A DNA stretch of 64,000 nt from Floricoccus penangensis (lineage in GTDB: Bacteria > Bacillota > Bacilli > Lactobacillales > Streptococcaceae): positions 1 through 64,000 of the forward strand of contig NZ_MKIQ01000028.1 in the NCBI RefSeq assembly GCF_001832885.1, in the 5' to 3' direction. The notes beneath the pieces are model-generated. The model worked only from the letters and a program-made list of their open reading frames with translations. It made no database searches and was not told the DNA's origin. Numbering within the stretch: position 1 is the first letter of the stretch; the number at the start of each line of letters is the position of its first letter. A program made the position numbers and the translations under genes. Positions 28,666-37,810 of this stretch are shown here, piece after piece.

Positions 28666-29241
28666 TGATAATGATTTGATATTTTGGTCTGCTTGCAAAA
28701 GATATTCATCATTTGAAAAATAAATGGTTGAAATTCCTGCATTGATACCTGCTTTAATATCAAGTAGTCTGTCACCAATCATAACTGCATTTGACATTTG
28801 ATATTTATTAATTAAGTAATCAACAGATTGTGGATCAGGTTTTCTTGCAAAGCCATTATCACTAGTAACTACTTCTGTAAAATATTTGTGAATATCAGTT
28901 GCATCGAGAATTTCTAATACATGATTATCTCTGTGGCTAATCATAAAGTTCCTACCACCATTATCAACTATTTCACTTAATACTCTTTTAGCATCAGCAA
29001 ATAATACAGGTTGTGCAAGATATTCTCTCTCTACTTCCTTATATATTTTCAAGAAATTTGGTATATTTGAAGCAAATTTTTGAATGGCATAGTCAGTAGA
29101 GTGCTTAAGAGCATTATAAATATCAAGATGGCTAACTTCAATATTAAATTTTTTCAAGGATTCTTCAAAGGCTTGTGCTGAACTTTCATAGTTATCGAGA
29201 AGCGTACCACCTAAATCCCATATATAATCGTCATATTTCAT
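28648..29241 (-). CDS. HAD-superfamily hydrolase (gyrB-associated)
   Basis: 197 aa. HAD fold with motif II ISHRD, motif III/IV KPDPQSVDYLINKY and MIGDRLLDIKAG. Motif I is WDLGGTLLDN: the nucleophile Asp is present but the usual second Asp (D-x-D) is Gly, so normal phosphatase chemistry is doubtful. The gene precedes gyrB as in streptococci. The start ATG lies exactly 6 nt after an extended -10, with no ribosome site, so the mRNA appears leaderless. Confidence 0.85.
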   Translation of the reverse strand: MKYDDYIWDLGGTLLDNYESSAQAFEESLKKFNIEVSHLDIYNALKHSTDYAIQKFASNIPNFLKIYKEVEREYLAQPVLFADAKRVLSEIVDNGGRNFMISHRDNHVLEILDATDIHKYFTEVVTSDNGFARKPDPQSVDYLINKYQMSNAVMIGDRLLDIKAGINAGISTIYFSNDEYLLQADQNIKSLSEILDL

Positions 29242-29247
29242 GTGATA

Positions 29248-29275
29248 ATTATAACATAATAAATATATTTGTTAA
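29248..29275 (-). promoter_or_regulatory. Promoter giving a leaderless HAD mRNA
   Basis: Minus strand TTAACA (29270-29275), 16-bp spacer ending in TGT, TATAAT (29248-29253), six nt, ATG (29239-29241). The expected start site falls on or next to the A of ATG. Confidence 0.75.
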
Positions 29276-29288
29276 GTAGTTTAAGTGT

Positions 29289-30758
29289 CTAATTATCGGT
29301 TTTTTGTAACTCTATTTTTTGATCAGCAATCTTATCTATAAAATACTTATCATGCTCCACAATCAACATTGTTGGCTTAATATTTGAAATTAAATCCTCA
29401 ATTTGCTTATGATTAAAGACATCAAGATAGTTCAACGGTTCATCCCAAATATAAAGTTCAGCCGGTGTTGACAAACTTCTAGCAAGTTCGACTTTCTTTT
29501 GTTGGCCCATAGACATATCTTCAATCTTCTGCTTGAAAACATCTCTTTCCATACCAAGCTTCTTTAAATTATTAAGCAAGTCTTGATAGTCAAGTTTTTG
29601 CTCATTAGCCCAATCCTTTATATATCCTGTATTATCATCATAAATCTGTCTTACACAAGATATTTTCAAGTTTTTGCTTTCAGCATAAGTGTGTAACCTA
29701 TCAAGTAATTGGGATTTACCAATGCCATTTGGCCCTGCAATTGCAGTAACTTGACCTCTATCAACTTCAAATGATACTGGTTTAAAAAGTGGTTTTCCTT
29801 CATCAAAGGACACAGTCATATCTTGAATAGTTAACAGCTTTTCTTTTCTTGACTGAGTATAATTCATTGAAAGACTATCAATAAACTCCAAATTTTTAAG
29901 AAGCTTTTCCTTATCTTCAATTTCACTATTCATTCGTCTTTCAAGAACTTTAGCTTTTTTCATAACACGCGCAGCTCGTGCAGTTATCTTCCCATCATGA
30001 CCTGTTCCACCACTTCCTTTGATATTGGGATTACCATGAATATCTCCCTCACGCCTTTTAGACCAGTCCTCTTTATCTCGTGAAGTCTTTTTGAGGCGAC
30101 TTATTTCCCCTACCAATTTCTCATTTTGTGCAAGTTCAAACTCATCTCTCATCTTCTTTTCCTGCTCATATGTAGAAAAGTTCCCTTGATAAGCTATCAA
30201 TTGATTTTTTTCAATAGCTAAAACATGATCCGATACCTGATCTAAAAATGCACGATCATGACTAACGACTATGTAGCCCTGTCTCTTTTTCTTAAGATAT
30301 TCCGCAACCTTTGAGCGGCTCTCCTTGTCCAAATGGTTTGTAGGCTCATCAATCAGTGGAAAACTGCTGTCATCTAAGAACAAGAGGGAAAGTAGCGCTT
30401 TAGTCTGTTCCCCTCCTGAGAGACTATCAAATGGCCTCCAAAGACCATCTTCTGGAAAACTTAATTGATTGAGTTCTCTTTTCAACTCCCAATCTTCAAA
30501 GTCCATCAATTCTTGTAAAACATAGTAAGTCAACTGGCTTTTACTCAAAACATTTTGTGGGAAATAAACGAATTGTCGAGGTGATTTTATTCTACCTGAA
30601 TATTCATATTTTCCTCTTAATAAATTAAGTAAGGTAGTTTTGCCTCGACCATTACGACCAACTAAAGCAAGGTGCCAAGAATTATCAATTCGACAATTTA
30701 TATCTTCAAATATATTATTTTCTGCATAAGAAAAAGTAAGGTTTTTTATCTCTATCAT
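29289..30758 (-). CDS. lsa: ABC-F ribosome protection protein, Lsa-like
   Basis: 489 aa, two ATPase domains without membrane segments. Domain 1: GRNGRGKTT, LSGGEQTKALLSLLFL, LIDEPTNHLD. Linker (about residues 190-310) is long and basic, as in antibiotic-resistance ABC-F proteins. Domain 2: GPNGIGKSQ, MSMGQQKKVELARSL, IWDEPLNYLD, EHD. The pattern resembles Lsa proteins of enterococci and lactococci, which protect against lincosamides, streptogramin A and pleuromutilins. Which drugs it handles, if any, is inference. GAGGAGG precedes ATG. Confidence 0.88.
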   Translation of the reverse strand: MIEIKNLTFSYAENNIFEDINCRIDNSWHLALVGRNGRGKTTLLNLLRGKYEYSGRIKSPRQFVYFPQNVLSKSQLTYYVLQELMDFEDWELKRELNQLSFPEDGLWRPFDSLSGGEQTKALLSLLFLDDSSFPLIDEPTNHLDKESRSKVAEYLKKKRQGYIVVSHDRAFLDQVSDHVLAIEKNQLIAYQGNFSTYEQEKKMRDEFELAQNEKLVGEISRLKKTSRDKEDWSKRREGDIHGNPNIKGSGGTGHDGKITARAARVMKKAKVLERRMNSEIEDKEKLLKNLEFIDSLSMNYTQSRKEKLLTIQDMTVSFDEGKPLFKPVSFEVDRGQVTAIAGPNGIGKSQLLDRLHTYAESKNLKISCVRQIYDDNTGYIKDWANEQKLDYQDLLNNLKKLGMERDVFKQKIEDMSMGQQKKVELARSLSTPAELYIWDEPLNYLDVFNHKQIEDLISNIKPTMLIVEHDKYFIDKIADQKIELQKTDN

Positions 30759-30817
30759 ACGTACCTCCTCATTAATTCAGGGATTGGCGGTATCAAGATA
30801 GTAAAACCTTACCTTCT
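30731..30817 (-). promoter_or_regulatory. Long-range stem in the lsa leader enclosing the ribosome site
   Basis: The leader segment read from 30817 to 30803 (AGAAGGTAAGGTTTT) can pair with codons 5-10 of the gene (30745 to 30731, AAAACCTTACTTTTT): 15 pairs, two of them G-U. The loop holds the GAGGAGG site and ATG. This could modulate translation, as leaders do in other ABC-F resistance genes. Confidence 0.5.
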
Positions 30818-30831
30818 ACTCTTATGACTAA

Positions 30832-30858
30832 AGTATACAAAAATATATCCGATATATT
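30832..30858 (-). promoter_or_regulatory. Promoter of lsa with palindrome
   Basis: Minus strand TATACT (30832-30837) with the near-perfect palindrome AATATATC-C-GATATATT (30842-30858) filling the spacer and reaching the -35 position. No good -35 is present. Confidence 0.5.
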
Positions 30859-31080
30859 CCTATATTTTTTTAATCAATATTATTAGGTGCTCATTCAAAA
30901 GCATAAACTTTCAAATATTTGTATTCTTAAAAAGACGACAAAAAAGCAACGAAAAACCAATCCAAAATTTATAAACATTATCAATTAAGTTTTTTAAATT
31001 TGAATTAATTTTTCATTGCCCACCTCCGATATTTGTTAAACACAATTTAACAAATAACTTTTAGTTTGTCAAATAATATC
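30859..31080 (-). other. AT-rich region downstream of butA
   Basis: Part of a 322-bp gap between butA and lsa. It holds an apparent complete promoter, palindrome, ribosome site and a three-codon frame (31016-31072), listed separately. A 27-codon frame at 30895-30978 has no ribosome site. No intact gene was found. Confidence 0.6.
31016..31072 (-). promoter_or_regulatory. Promoter, operator and ribosome site leading into a three-codon frame
   Basis: Minus strand TTGACA (31067-31072), 17-bp spacer, TAAATT (31044-31049); a 10-bp inverted repeat ATTTGTTAAA/TTTAACAAAT (31031-31055) covers the -10; then CGGAGGTG and ATG at 31016-31018 followed by AAA AAT TAA. The control elements look complete but the frame encodes only MKN. 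Confidence 0.55.
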
Positions 31081-31881
<801 letters not shown>

Positions 31882-31907
31882 CTATAAGATAATAGTCAGT
31901 CAACTAC

Positions 31908-31935
31908 ATTATATTCTTTTTAAATAAAATTTAAA
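31908..31935 (-). promoter_or_regulatory. Probable promoter of butA
   Basis: Minus strand TTTAAA (31930-31935), 16-bp spacer, TATAAT (31908-31913), about 60 nt before the start codon. Confidence 0.55.
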
Positions 31936-32244
31936 CTATTTACTGTTTAATAGTTCAATTGCTAAATCTAGACCTTTATCACCTTGCATAAGTCCATACA
32001 TTTGCATTGGAATATCTTTTACTGGAGTATCAGGGAATTTATTTGTAACTTCTGTTACAATATAACGAGCTTGAGGGCCAATCATAATTACATCAGCTTC
32101 TGAACCCTTTTCATCAACTTCAGCAAGTCCGTATGCTGTTACAACATAATCAAGACCACGAGAATTAGCTTCTTCTTGCATTTTTTTTGCAAACATTGAA
32201 GTACTCATACCCGCTGAACAAAACAAATTAACAACTGTTGACAT
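31936..32244 (-). CDS. PTS lactose/cellobiose-type EIIB protein (orphan)
   Basis: 102 aa single-domain EIIB. Active-site loop VNLFCSAGMST with Cys9 as phosphoryl acceptor; the rest (ADVIMIGPQARYIV, MQMYGLMQGDKGLDLAIEL) matches the cellobiose/chitobiose family. No EIIA or EIIC gene lies nearby, so it must serve a permease encoded elsewhere. AGGAG precedes ATG. A cre-like box lies in the leader. Confidence 0.9.
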   Translation of the reverse strand: MSTVVNLFCSAGMSTSMFAKKMQEEANSRGLDYVVTAYGLAEVDEKGSEADVIMIGPQARYIVTEVTNKFPDTPVKDIPMQMYGLMQGDKGLDLAIELLNSK

Positions 32245-32270
32245 CTTTTTCTCCTCTTCGTTTCCTTTAT

Positions 32271-32284
32271 TGAAAACGTTTCCT
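32271..32284 (-). promoter_or_regulatory. cre-like CcpA site before the EIIB gene
   Basis: Minus strand AGGAAACGTTTTCA matches the cre consensus TGNAANCGNTNNCA except at the first base. The sequence AAAGGAAACG occurs twice in the leader. Confidence 0.6.
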
Positions 32285-32340
32285 TTGTTTATAGATATAT
32301 AATACTACTTTTTTAAAAGTTTGAGAATATGTTATCAAAC

Positions 32341-32378
32341 AAAAAAGTTATATAACACAGGTTGTGTTATATAACTTT
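32341..32378 (-). terminator. Terminator of rodA
   Basis: Perfect 16-bp stem (32344-32359 with 32363-32378), 3-nt loop, and TTTTTT on the minus strand. Confidence 0.93.
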
Positions 32379-32385
32379 GTGAATT

Positions 32386-33609
32386 TTAATTAGAACTTCT
32401 TCTGTAAATGACTTTCCCATTTTCGTTTGGAAAATCAATGTCATCTACTTCTAGTTGATTGTATTTCATTGATAATACTAAACCAACACCTATCAAATTA
32501 CCAATTAAACTTGAACCACCTTGAGAGATAAAAGGTAACGGAATACCTGTAAGAGGTAAAACACCAATTGTAGCTCCAATATTTTCAAATACATGGAAAA
32601 GAATCATCATGATTATCCCAGTTGAAATATAAATGTAGAATTGATTATTTGAATTATAAGTTGCCATTATCATTCGATAAATCAAAAAGAAATAAATTAA
32701 AATCAAACATGTACTACCGATAAAACCAAAATTTTCTGCTATTACCGTAAAGATCATATCACTTTCTCGAACTGGAACAGGTAAAGTTGCAACATCGAAT
32801 CCATAACCTGTTAGGCCCCCGATACCTACAGAAATCTGACCTTGTGCCTGTTGAAAGGTTACATTTTGAGCATTTTCAAAGGGATGGAACCAAGCATCTA
32901 TTCTTTGAATTTGATATTTTTCAATACCAACTGACATGAGAAAATTCCTTCCCCAATCAACAGTTGTAAGAAACAATATACCACCACCTACAATTAAAGT
33001 TGTTAATGCTATAGGAATGATTATTTTCCAAGAAACACCTGAAACAAAGACTATTCCTGCAAAAATTGCCATAAATACTAAAAGAGTACCAAAGTCATTT
33101 TGCAGTTTTAAAAGAACTATCACCGGTAATGTTACCAAAAACAACTTAAATATTAATTTAAAATCATCAGCTAAATCCGTAGCTTTTTGAACTGATTGAT
33201 AAGAGGTAACCACTTTTGCCATCATTAATATATAAGAAATTTTCATTAATTCTGATGGTTGAAAGAATGTTTTCCCGTTATATGATACCCAGTTTTTTGC
33301 ACCTGTCGCTGCAACTAACTGATTATCATAAAATACTAGTGGAAGAATCATTAATAAAATACCTAATATATAAAATATAGGTGTTAGTTTCCATAAATAT
33401 TTTGAATTGAAGTGCATAACAATAAATGCAAATATTATTCCAAGTATTGCCCAAACACATTGTGTCAACATGGTTCGTCCCACTTGGAGGGGATAGTCGT
33501 GGCTTACCGCTATATAAATTGAGCCAAGACCTATCAATAATAAAAGTAGAACTGGTAAAATAAGTGGATAATCTAGTCTACTATCTAAAGATCTTTTATA
33601 TTTTTTCAT
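32386..33609 (-). CDS. rodA: SEDS-family peptidoglycan polymerase RodA
   Basis: 407 aa, about ten membrane helices, FtsW/RodA/SpoVE family. Conserved segments: NWVSYNGKTFFQPSELMKISYI, NDFGTLLVF, WFHPF with the family Arg/Asp region before it, and IGVLPLTGIPLPFISQGGSSL. RodA rather than FtsW is favoured by its neighbourhood near gyrB as in streptococci; this is inference. Elongasome glycosyltransferase working with a class B PBP. AAAGGA precedes ATG. Confidence 0.88.
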   Translation of the reverse strand: MKKYKRSLDSRLDYPLILPVLLLLLIGLGSIYIAVSHDYPLQVGRTMLTQCVWAILGIIFAFIVMHFNSKYLWKLTPIFYILGILLMILPLVFYDNQLVAATGAKNWVSYNGKTFFQPSELMKISYILMMAKVVTSYQSVQKATDLADDFKLIFKLFLVTLPVIVLLKLQNDFGTLLVFMAIFAGIVFVSGVSWKIIIPIALTTLIVGGGILFLTTVDWGRNFLMSVGIEKYQIQRIDAWFHPFENAQNVTFQQAQGQISVGIGGLTGYGFDVATLPVPVRESDMIFTVIAENFGFIGSTCLILIYFFLIYRMIMATYNSNNQFYIYISTGIIMMILFHVFENIGATIGVLPLTGIPLPFISQGGSSLIGNLIGVGLVLSMKYNQLEVDDIDFPNENGKVIYRRSSN

Positions 33610-33661
33610 AGAACAAAATCCTTTCAGTTACAATATTATACACTATTTATTTCATAAATAA

Positions 33662-33679
33662 AAAGGCTAACTAGCCTTT
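33662..33679 (-). terminator. Weak terminator of the second VTT gene
   Basis: AAAGGCTA/TAGCCTTT with a 2-nt loop overlapping the stop codon, followed on the minus strand by TTATTTATG. Confidence 0.5.
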
Positions 33680-34274
33680 AAAGAAATTTTTTCAACCATT
33701 CTAATCCGAAAGTCCAAGCGACACTATAAAGTCCAACACCAAAAATTTTACCTATAACAATTGAGAAGGTAAAAAATTTATAAGTCATTCTCGTCTGACT
33801 TGCAATTAATACAAGGGCATCGTCTGGCGCAACAGGTGCAAAAATCATCCAAAAGAAAAACCAGTCAAATTTTTTACCTTTATCAACCTTACTAAGATAT
33901 TTATTATAAGTTTTTTCAGGAACAAAAGTCATTACAAATGGTTTCCCATATTGCCTTCCCATATGAAAAAGAATAAGACTTCCTAATACAATTCCGATAT
34001 AGTTATATATAAAGCCCCATATTGGACCAAAGATTAATACTGCAGAAGCACATAGGATACCTGCTGGTACGACCGGAACTACTACTTGTATGATTTGTAA
34101 ACCTATCATCAAAAGAGGGCCAAAGACTGGATGGGCCTCAACCGTAGATTTTAACACGTTATCATCGTTAAAAATACCAAGTTTATATAAATAAAATGCT
34201 AATGCAAAGGAAGAAAGAAAAGCCACAACCGTAACAATATTCACAATCCTTTGTCTTGTTTGTTCACTTTTCAA
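33678..34274 (-). CDS. TVP38/TMEM64 (VTT) family membrane protein
   Basis: 198 aa with about five membrane segments. The VTT core reads PVFGPLLMIGLQIIQVVVPVVPAGILCASAVLIFGPIWGFIYNYIGIVLGSLILFHMGRQYG, followed by FAPVAPDDALVLIASQTRM, the second conserved block. The start is TTG with GGAGG 7 nt upstream. The family includes lipid scramblases and undecaprenyl-phosphate flippase relatives; the substrate here is unknown. It lies 40 nt after the S1 gene. Confidence 0.85.
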   Translation of the reverse strand: MKSEQTRQRIVNIVTVVAFLSSFALAFYLYKLGIFNDDNVLKSTVEAHPVFGPLLMIGLQIIQVVVPVVPAGILCASAVLIFGPIWGFIYNYIGIVLGSLILFHMGRQYGKPFVMTFVPEKTYNKYLSKVDKGKKFDWFFFWMIFAPVAPDDALVLIASQTRMTYKFFTFSIVIGKIFGVGLYSVAWTFGLEWLKKFL

Positions 34275-34314
34275 TATACATCCTCCGAGCGTAATTTAAA
34301 TAGTACAACTTATA

Positions 34315-34689
34315 CTATCCTTTTTTTGATTGGCTTTTAAGATATTCAGTATTCTCCTCAACCCACTTATCTAGCTGATTGGCAAGACTTTCAAAACCTA
34401 TTTGATTTTTCTTTGATTTATATCTTCTTTTTCTTCTTGTTACATGAGTTTGCGGTTTATCTTCAAGCGTTCTCAATGAAAGACTGATTTTTCCAGTATA
34501 TTCATCAATATCAATAATTTGCGCTTTTGCTTTTTGACCAACTTCTACGGTTTCCATTATATTCTTGGTATAACCCGACTTAATTTCCGAAATGTGGATT
34601 AATCCATGACAATCATCATTAAACTTAACAAATGCACCATAATTTTGGACACCTGTAACAGTTACATCAACAACATCACCAATTTTTAG
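34315..34689 (-). CDS. S1-domain RNA-binding protein (CvfD/YugI-like) lacking a normal start codon
   Basis: From 34689 the frame reads [57 protein letters not shown]..., a full S1 domain followed by [10 protein letters not shown], a basic stretch and [15 protein letters not shown], about 124 aa as in CvfD. Relatives start MKIGD; here the Met position is CTA, and no ATG, GTG or TTG exists between an in-frame TAG (34708-34710) and residue 45 (ATG 34557). No ribosome site is present. It follows the cyclophilin gene in the -1 frame across an A9 tract. It may be made as a fusion, or from an AUU start at 34683. Confidence 0.75.
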   Translation of the reverse strand, partial: LKIGDVVDVTVTGVQNYGAFVKFNDDCHGLIHISEIKSGYTKNIMETVEVGQKAKAQIIDIDEYTGKISLSLRTLEDKPQTHVTRRKRRYKSKKNQIGFESLANQLDKWVEENTEYLKSQSKKG

Positions 34690-35327
34690 TTTTTTTTTAA
34701 ATCTGAACTATCAATAAATTCGCCATCTTTATCATCAACTAATTCAATTGATTCAATTACAACATCATCAACTGGTTTATCTTGGAAGCCAGTAGGAACA
34801 TTTGCAATTTCATCTAAAACTTTATATGAAGCTTCATCATATAAATGACCAAATACAGTATGACGTCCATCTAAATGAGGAGTACCTCCACCAGCATATA
34901 GTTCAGCAATTTCTTCAGGCCATCCACCATTTACAAGAACATCTTTTGTATAAGGAATACTTTCATTTTGAACAATAAAGAATTGACTACCATTTGTATT
35001 TGGACCAGCATTTGCCATACTTAAAGCACCACGAATATTGAAGACTTGATTTGAAAATTCATCTTCAAATTTACTTCCATAGATACTTTCTCCACCCATA
35101 CCAGTACCAGTTGGGTCTCCACCTTGAATCATGAAATCTGGAATAATACGATGGAAAATAACACCATCATAGTAGCCATCACTAGCTAACTCAACAAAGT
35201 TTTTTACTGTTCTAGGAGCTAATTCATTAAAAAGCTTAACTTTTAAATCTCCATGGTTTGTTTTAATAATTGCGATTTGTCCACTTGCGTTTTTTAAATC
35301 AGCTTGTGGGTAATTTGAATTTGTCAT
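34686..35327 (-). CDS. Cyclophilin-type peptidyl-prolyl cis-trans isomerase
   Basis: 213 aa. Cyclophilin core: [62 protein letters not shown], with the catalytic Arg in FHRI. No signal peptide, so cytoplasmic. In many streptococci it is fused behind the Cof-type HAD domain; here the HAD gene is separate, 18 nt upstream. It ends SDLKKN at A AAA AAC TAA, a -1 slippery heptamer directly before the stop, leading into the S1 frame. Confidence 0.93.
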   Translation of the reverse strand: MTNSNYPQADLKNASGQIAIIKTNHGDLKVKLFNELAPRTVKNFVELASDGYYDGVIFHRIIPDFMIQGGDPTGTGMGGESIYGSKFEDEFSNQVFNIRGALSMANAGPNTNGSQFFIVQNESIPYTKDVLVNGGWPEEIAELYAGGGTPHLDGRHTVFGHLYDEASYKVLDEIANVPTGFQDKPVDDVVIESIELVDDKDGEFIDSSDLKKN

Positions 35328-35345
35328 TTTAATAAAATCTTCTTT

Positions 35346-36152
35346 CTAAATAATTTCTAGCTTTTCTAAAGCCTTGTAAATTCCATCTTGTTCAACAGTA
35401 TCAGTAATTAAACTGGCTTTTTCTTTAATCTCAGGATGTGATACTCCCATAGCAACAGAAAGTCCAGCATAATCAAATATTTCACGATCATTAAGTTCAT
35501 CACCAAAGACTAATAAATTATCTTCTGTTAAACCTAACTTTTCTAAAACTTTTGAAACACCATAAGCTTTACTGCCGGAAAAGCGAACAATATCACTACT
35601 GTATTCATGCCATCTAACCAGACGAATTTTATCCTTCAAGTTTTCAGGTAAAGTATCATCAACATCACGTTCTGTAATTGTTAGCATCTGATAAATATCA
35701 TCTTTTTTATAATAATCCTTATCTTCAGCTAATCTTCCGTAAATTGGACCAATAGCATCTTCAGCTAATTTATCCCAACCATTAACGATTACATTCTCAT
35801 TTGCAACAAATGAATAGTTAATTTTTTCATCATTCGCCCATGAAATTATCTCTTCTACCATTTCAGTAGGTAAAGGATTTTTATAGATAATATTATGATT
35901 TCGATCCTGAACATGTGCACCGTTTATTGTTACAAAATAATCAGGTTCTAATTCTTTAATTTCTGGAATTACTCCAAAGTAACATCGACCAGATGCAATT
36001 CCAGTAAGTATGCCTTTTTCTTTTAATTTTGAAAAAACTTCTTTTATCGATTCAGGCATATACCCTGTAGTTTTGACACGTAAGGTATCGTCAATATCAA
36101 AAAATACAATTTTAATATCTTTTGCCTTCCCAATTAATTCTTCTAAGTTCAC
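35346..36152 (-). CDS. Cof-type HAD-IIB hydrolase
   Basis: 268 aa from GTG 36152 (AGGTG 5 nt upstream). HAD motif I FFDIDDTL, motif II IASGR, motif III Lys in GSKAYGV, motif IV VFGDELNDREIFDYAG, with a type IIB cap (VTINGAHVQDRNHNIIY). Likely sugar-phosphate or flavin-phosphate phosphatase; the substrate is not deducible. First of HAD-cyclophilin-S1, directly after liaR. Confidence 0.9.
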   Translation of the reverse strand: MNLEELIGKAKDIKIVFFDIDDTLRVKTTGYMPESIKEVFSKLKEKGILTGIASGRCYFGVIPEIKELEPDYFVTINGAHVQDRNHNIIYKNPLPTEMVEEIISWANDEKINYSFVANENVIVNGWDKLAEDAIGPIYGRLAEDKDYYKKDDIYQMLTITERDVDDTLPENLKDKIRLVRWHEYSSDIVRFSGSKAYGVSKVLEKLGLTEDNLLVFGDELNDREIFDYAGLSVAMGVSHPEIKEKASLITDTVEQDGIYKALEKLEII

Positions 36153-36219
36153 AACTGCACCTTCTCTAAAAATTTATGTCTTATTTCATTATAGAAAAAT
36201 TTTTACATAAAATAAAGAA

Positions 36220-36852
36220 CTAGTGCTCAACAATATTATGTTGTAAAGCATAGATAACAGCCTGTGTTCTATCATCTACCTCGAGTTTTGAAAGAATATT
36301 TGAAACATGTGTTTTTACTGTTTTTAAGCTTATAAATAAGTCATCTGCAATTTCTTGATTACTCAATCCCTTACTTAGTTCTCTTAAAACTTCCATTTCA
36401 CGAGCCGTTAAATCATCATGTAATTCAGGAGCACGATTATTTCTTTCTTGTATTTTTTGACGGACACTGTCACTTAAAACATCTTCACCCTTATATATTT
36501 TTCTGATAGAATCAGCGATTTCATCAGCTTGTGAAGTTTTTAAAATGTACCCTTTTGCTCCTGCAGCCAGTGCTGGAAAGACTTTTTCATCATCTAAAAA
36601 ACTAGTTAAAATAAGTATCTTTGCATCTGGATTTTCTGCTAAAATTTCTTGGCTAGCTTCAATTCCACCCATTTCATTCATCACCAAATCCATCAAAATC
36701 ACATCAGGATTATATTCTCTCGCATACTCAACTCCAATATTACCATCTGAAGCTTCTGCAACAACTTCAATATCATCTTGAATGTTCAGGAAACTCGACA
36801 GTCCCAAACGCACCATTTCATGATCGTCAACAATAACTACCTTAATACTCAT
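36220..36852 (-). CDS. liaR: NarL-family response regulator LiaR/CesR
   Basis: 210 aa. Receiver domain ([14 protein letters not shown], phospho-acceptor in [25 protein letters not shown]) and LuxR-type HTH ([43 protein letters not shown]). Orthologue of LiaR/VraR/CesR, the cell-envelope stress regulator. Overlaps liaS by 11 nt; last gene of liaFSR. Confidence 0.95.
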   Translation of the reverse strand: MSIKVVIVDDHEMVRLGLSSFLNIQDDIEVVAEASDGNIGVEYAREYNPDVILMDLVMNEMGGIEASQEILAENPDAKILILTSFLDDEKVFPALAAGAKGYILKTSQADEIADSIRKIYKGEDVLSDSVRQKIQERNNRAPELHDDLTAREMEVLRELSKGLSNQEIADDLFISLKTVKTHVSNILSKLEVDDRTQAVIYALQHNIVEH

Positions 36853-37810
36853 TTTTAGGAATCCTTATCTCTATGCTTGTACCTTGATTAGGTGCACTTA
36901 TAATCTTTGCATCTCCTCCAAGAAGCACTGACCTCTCTCTTATATTTTTCAATCCATAACTGGCTGATTTCGTCTGATTTGTATCAAACCCTACCCCATC
37001 ATCCTCTACCTTTAATATAACATTATTTCCCGAATTTAATAAGGAAATATTAATGTTACTTGCTTTAGAATGCCTAAGAGCGTTGCTTAAAAGCTCTTGC
37101 ATGATTCTAAAAATATTATCTTCAACAGTACGTGATAAATTTATATCGTTATCATACACCCAAGATATTTTACCTGAAATTTTAGCTTGCAGCTCATCAA
37201 CAAGTCCACCAATTCCTTCAATTAGTGATTTACCGTTTAATTCTACAGGACGCAAATGAAGCAATAAAGCACGCATTTCATTTTGTGCTTCATGTAGAAT
37301 CTTTAGAACCAAATTAACTTGTGTAGTCATTTGTTCGCTTGAAAGCTTTTTATTTCCAACTACTCCTGACAATATCATAGTCGCCGCAAAAAGCTGCTGA
37401 CTAACCGAGTCATGTAATTCTCTTGAAATTCTTTTTCTTTCTTCAGTTACAATTTCAACTTGCTTAACTGTATCTTCCCTAGTTGCATCTTGTAATTGTT
37501 TAGTTAATTCTTGAATCCTTTGACTTACTGAGTTAATATCGGGATTTTCAACTTTTAAACCCTTCATTGCTTTAGAGATGTCTCTTGAAAAATGTCTTTC
37601 AATTCGCCAATTCTCTAAATAGTTAAACACTGTAAAAGATAAAGCTAATAAGGCACTTACAGCAAAAATAATCCACAATGATCGCCAATGAGAAGTCAAG
37701 TTTTCATAAAATTGATGTGAAGTTGTGGATAAAGTGTAAACCACCAATAAAATTGAAATTAGACTAGTAAAGAAACTATAGAAAAATGTTTTAAATACTG
37801 ATTCTTTCAT
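36842..37810 (-). CDS. liaS: Envelope-stress sensor histidine kinase LiaS/CesS
   Basis: 322 aa. Two N-terminal membrane helices with a short extracellular loop, HAMP-like linker, and a HisKA_3 domain ([23 protein letters not shown] with the His). ATPase: [37 protein letters not shown]. Partner of LiaR, held inactive by LiaF in the known model. Overlaps liaF by 4 nt. Confidence 0.95.
   Translation of the reverse strand: MKESVFKTFFYSFFTSLISILLVVYTLSTTSHQFYENLTSHWRSLWIIFAVSALLALSFTVFNYLENWRIERHFSRDISKAMKGLKVENPDINSVSQRIQELTKQLQDATREDTVKQVEIVTEERKRISRELHDSVSQQLFAATMILSGVVGNKKLSSEQMTTQVNLVLKILHEAQNEMRALLLHLRPVELNGKSLIEGIGGLVDELQAKISGKISWVYDNDINLSRTVEDNIFRIMQELLSNALRHSKASNINISLLNSGNNVILKVEDDGVGFDTNQTKSASYGLKNIRERSVLLGGDAKIISAPNQGTSIEIRIPKNEY

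Noticed and set aside
30755-30772. Five-codon frame MRRYV ending in TGA that overlaps the lsa ATG
   Set aside because: It lies on the ribosome site of lsa itself and has no site of its own; probably a coincidence of the GGAGG sequence.
30895-30978. 27-residue hydrophobic frame on the minus strand between butA and lsa
   Set aside because: No ribosome site and no promoter at the right distance; AT-rich DNA gives such frames by chance.
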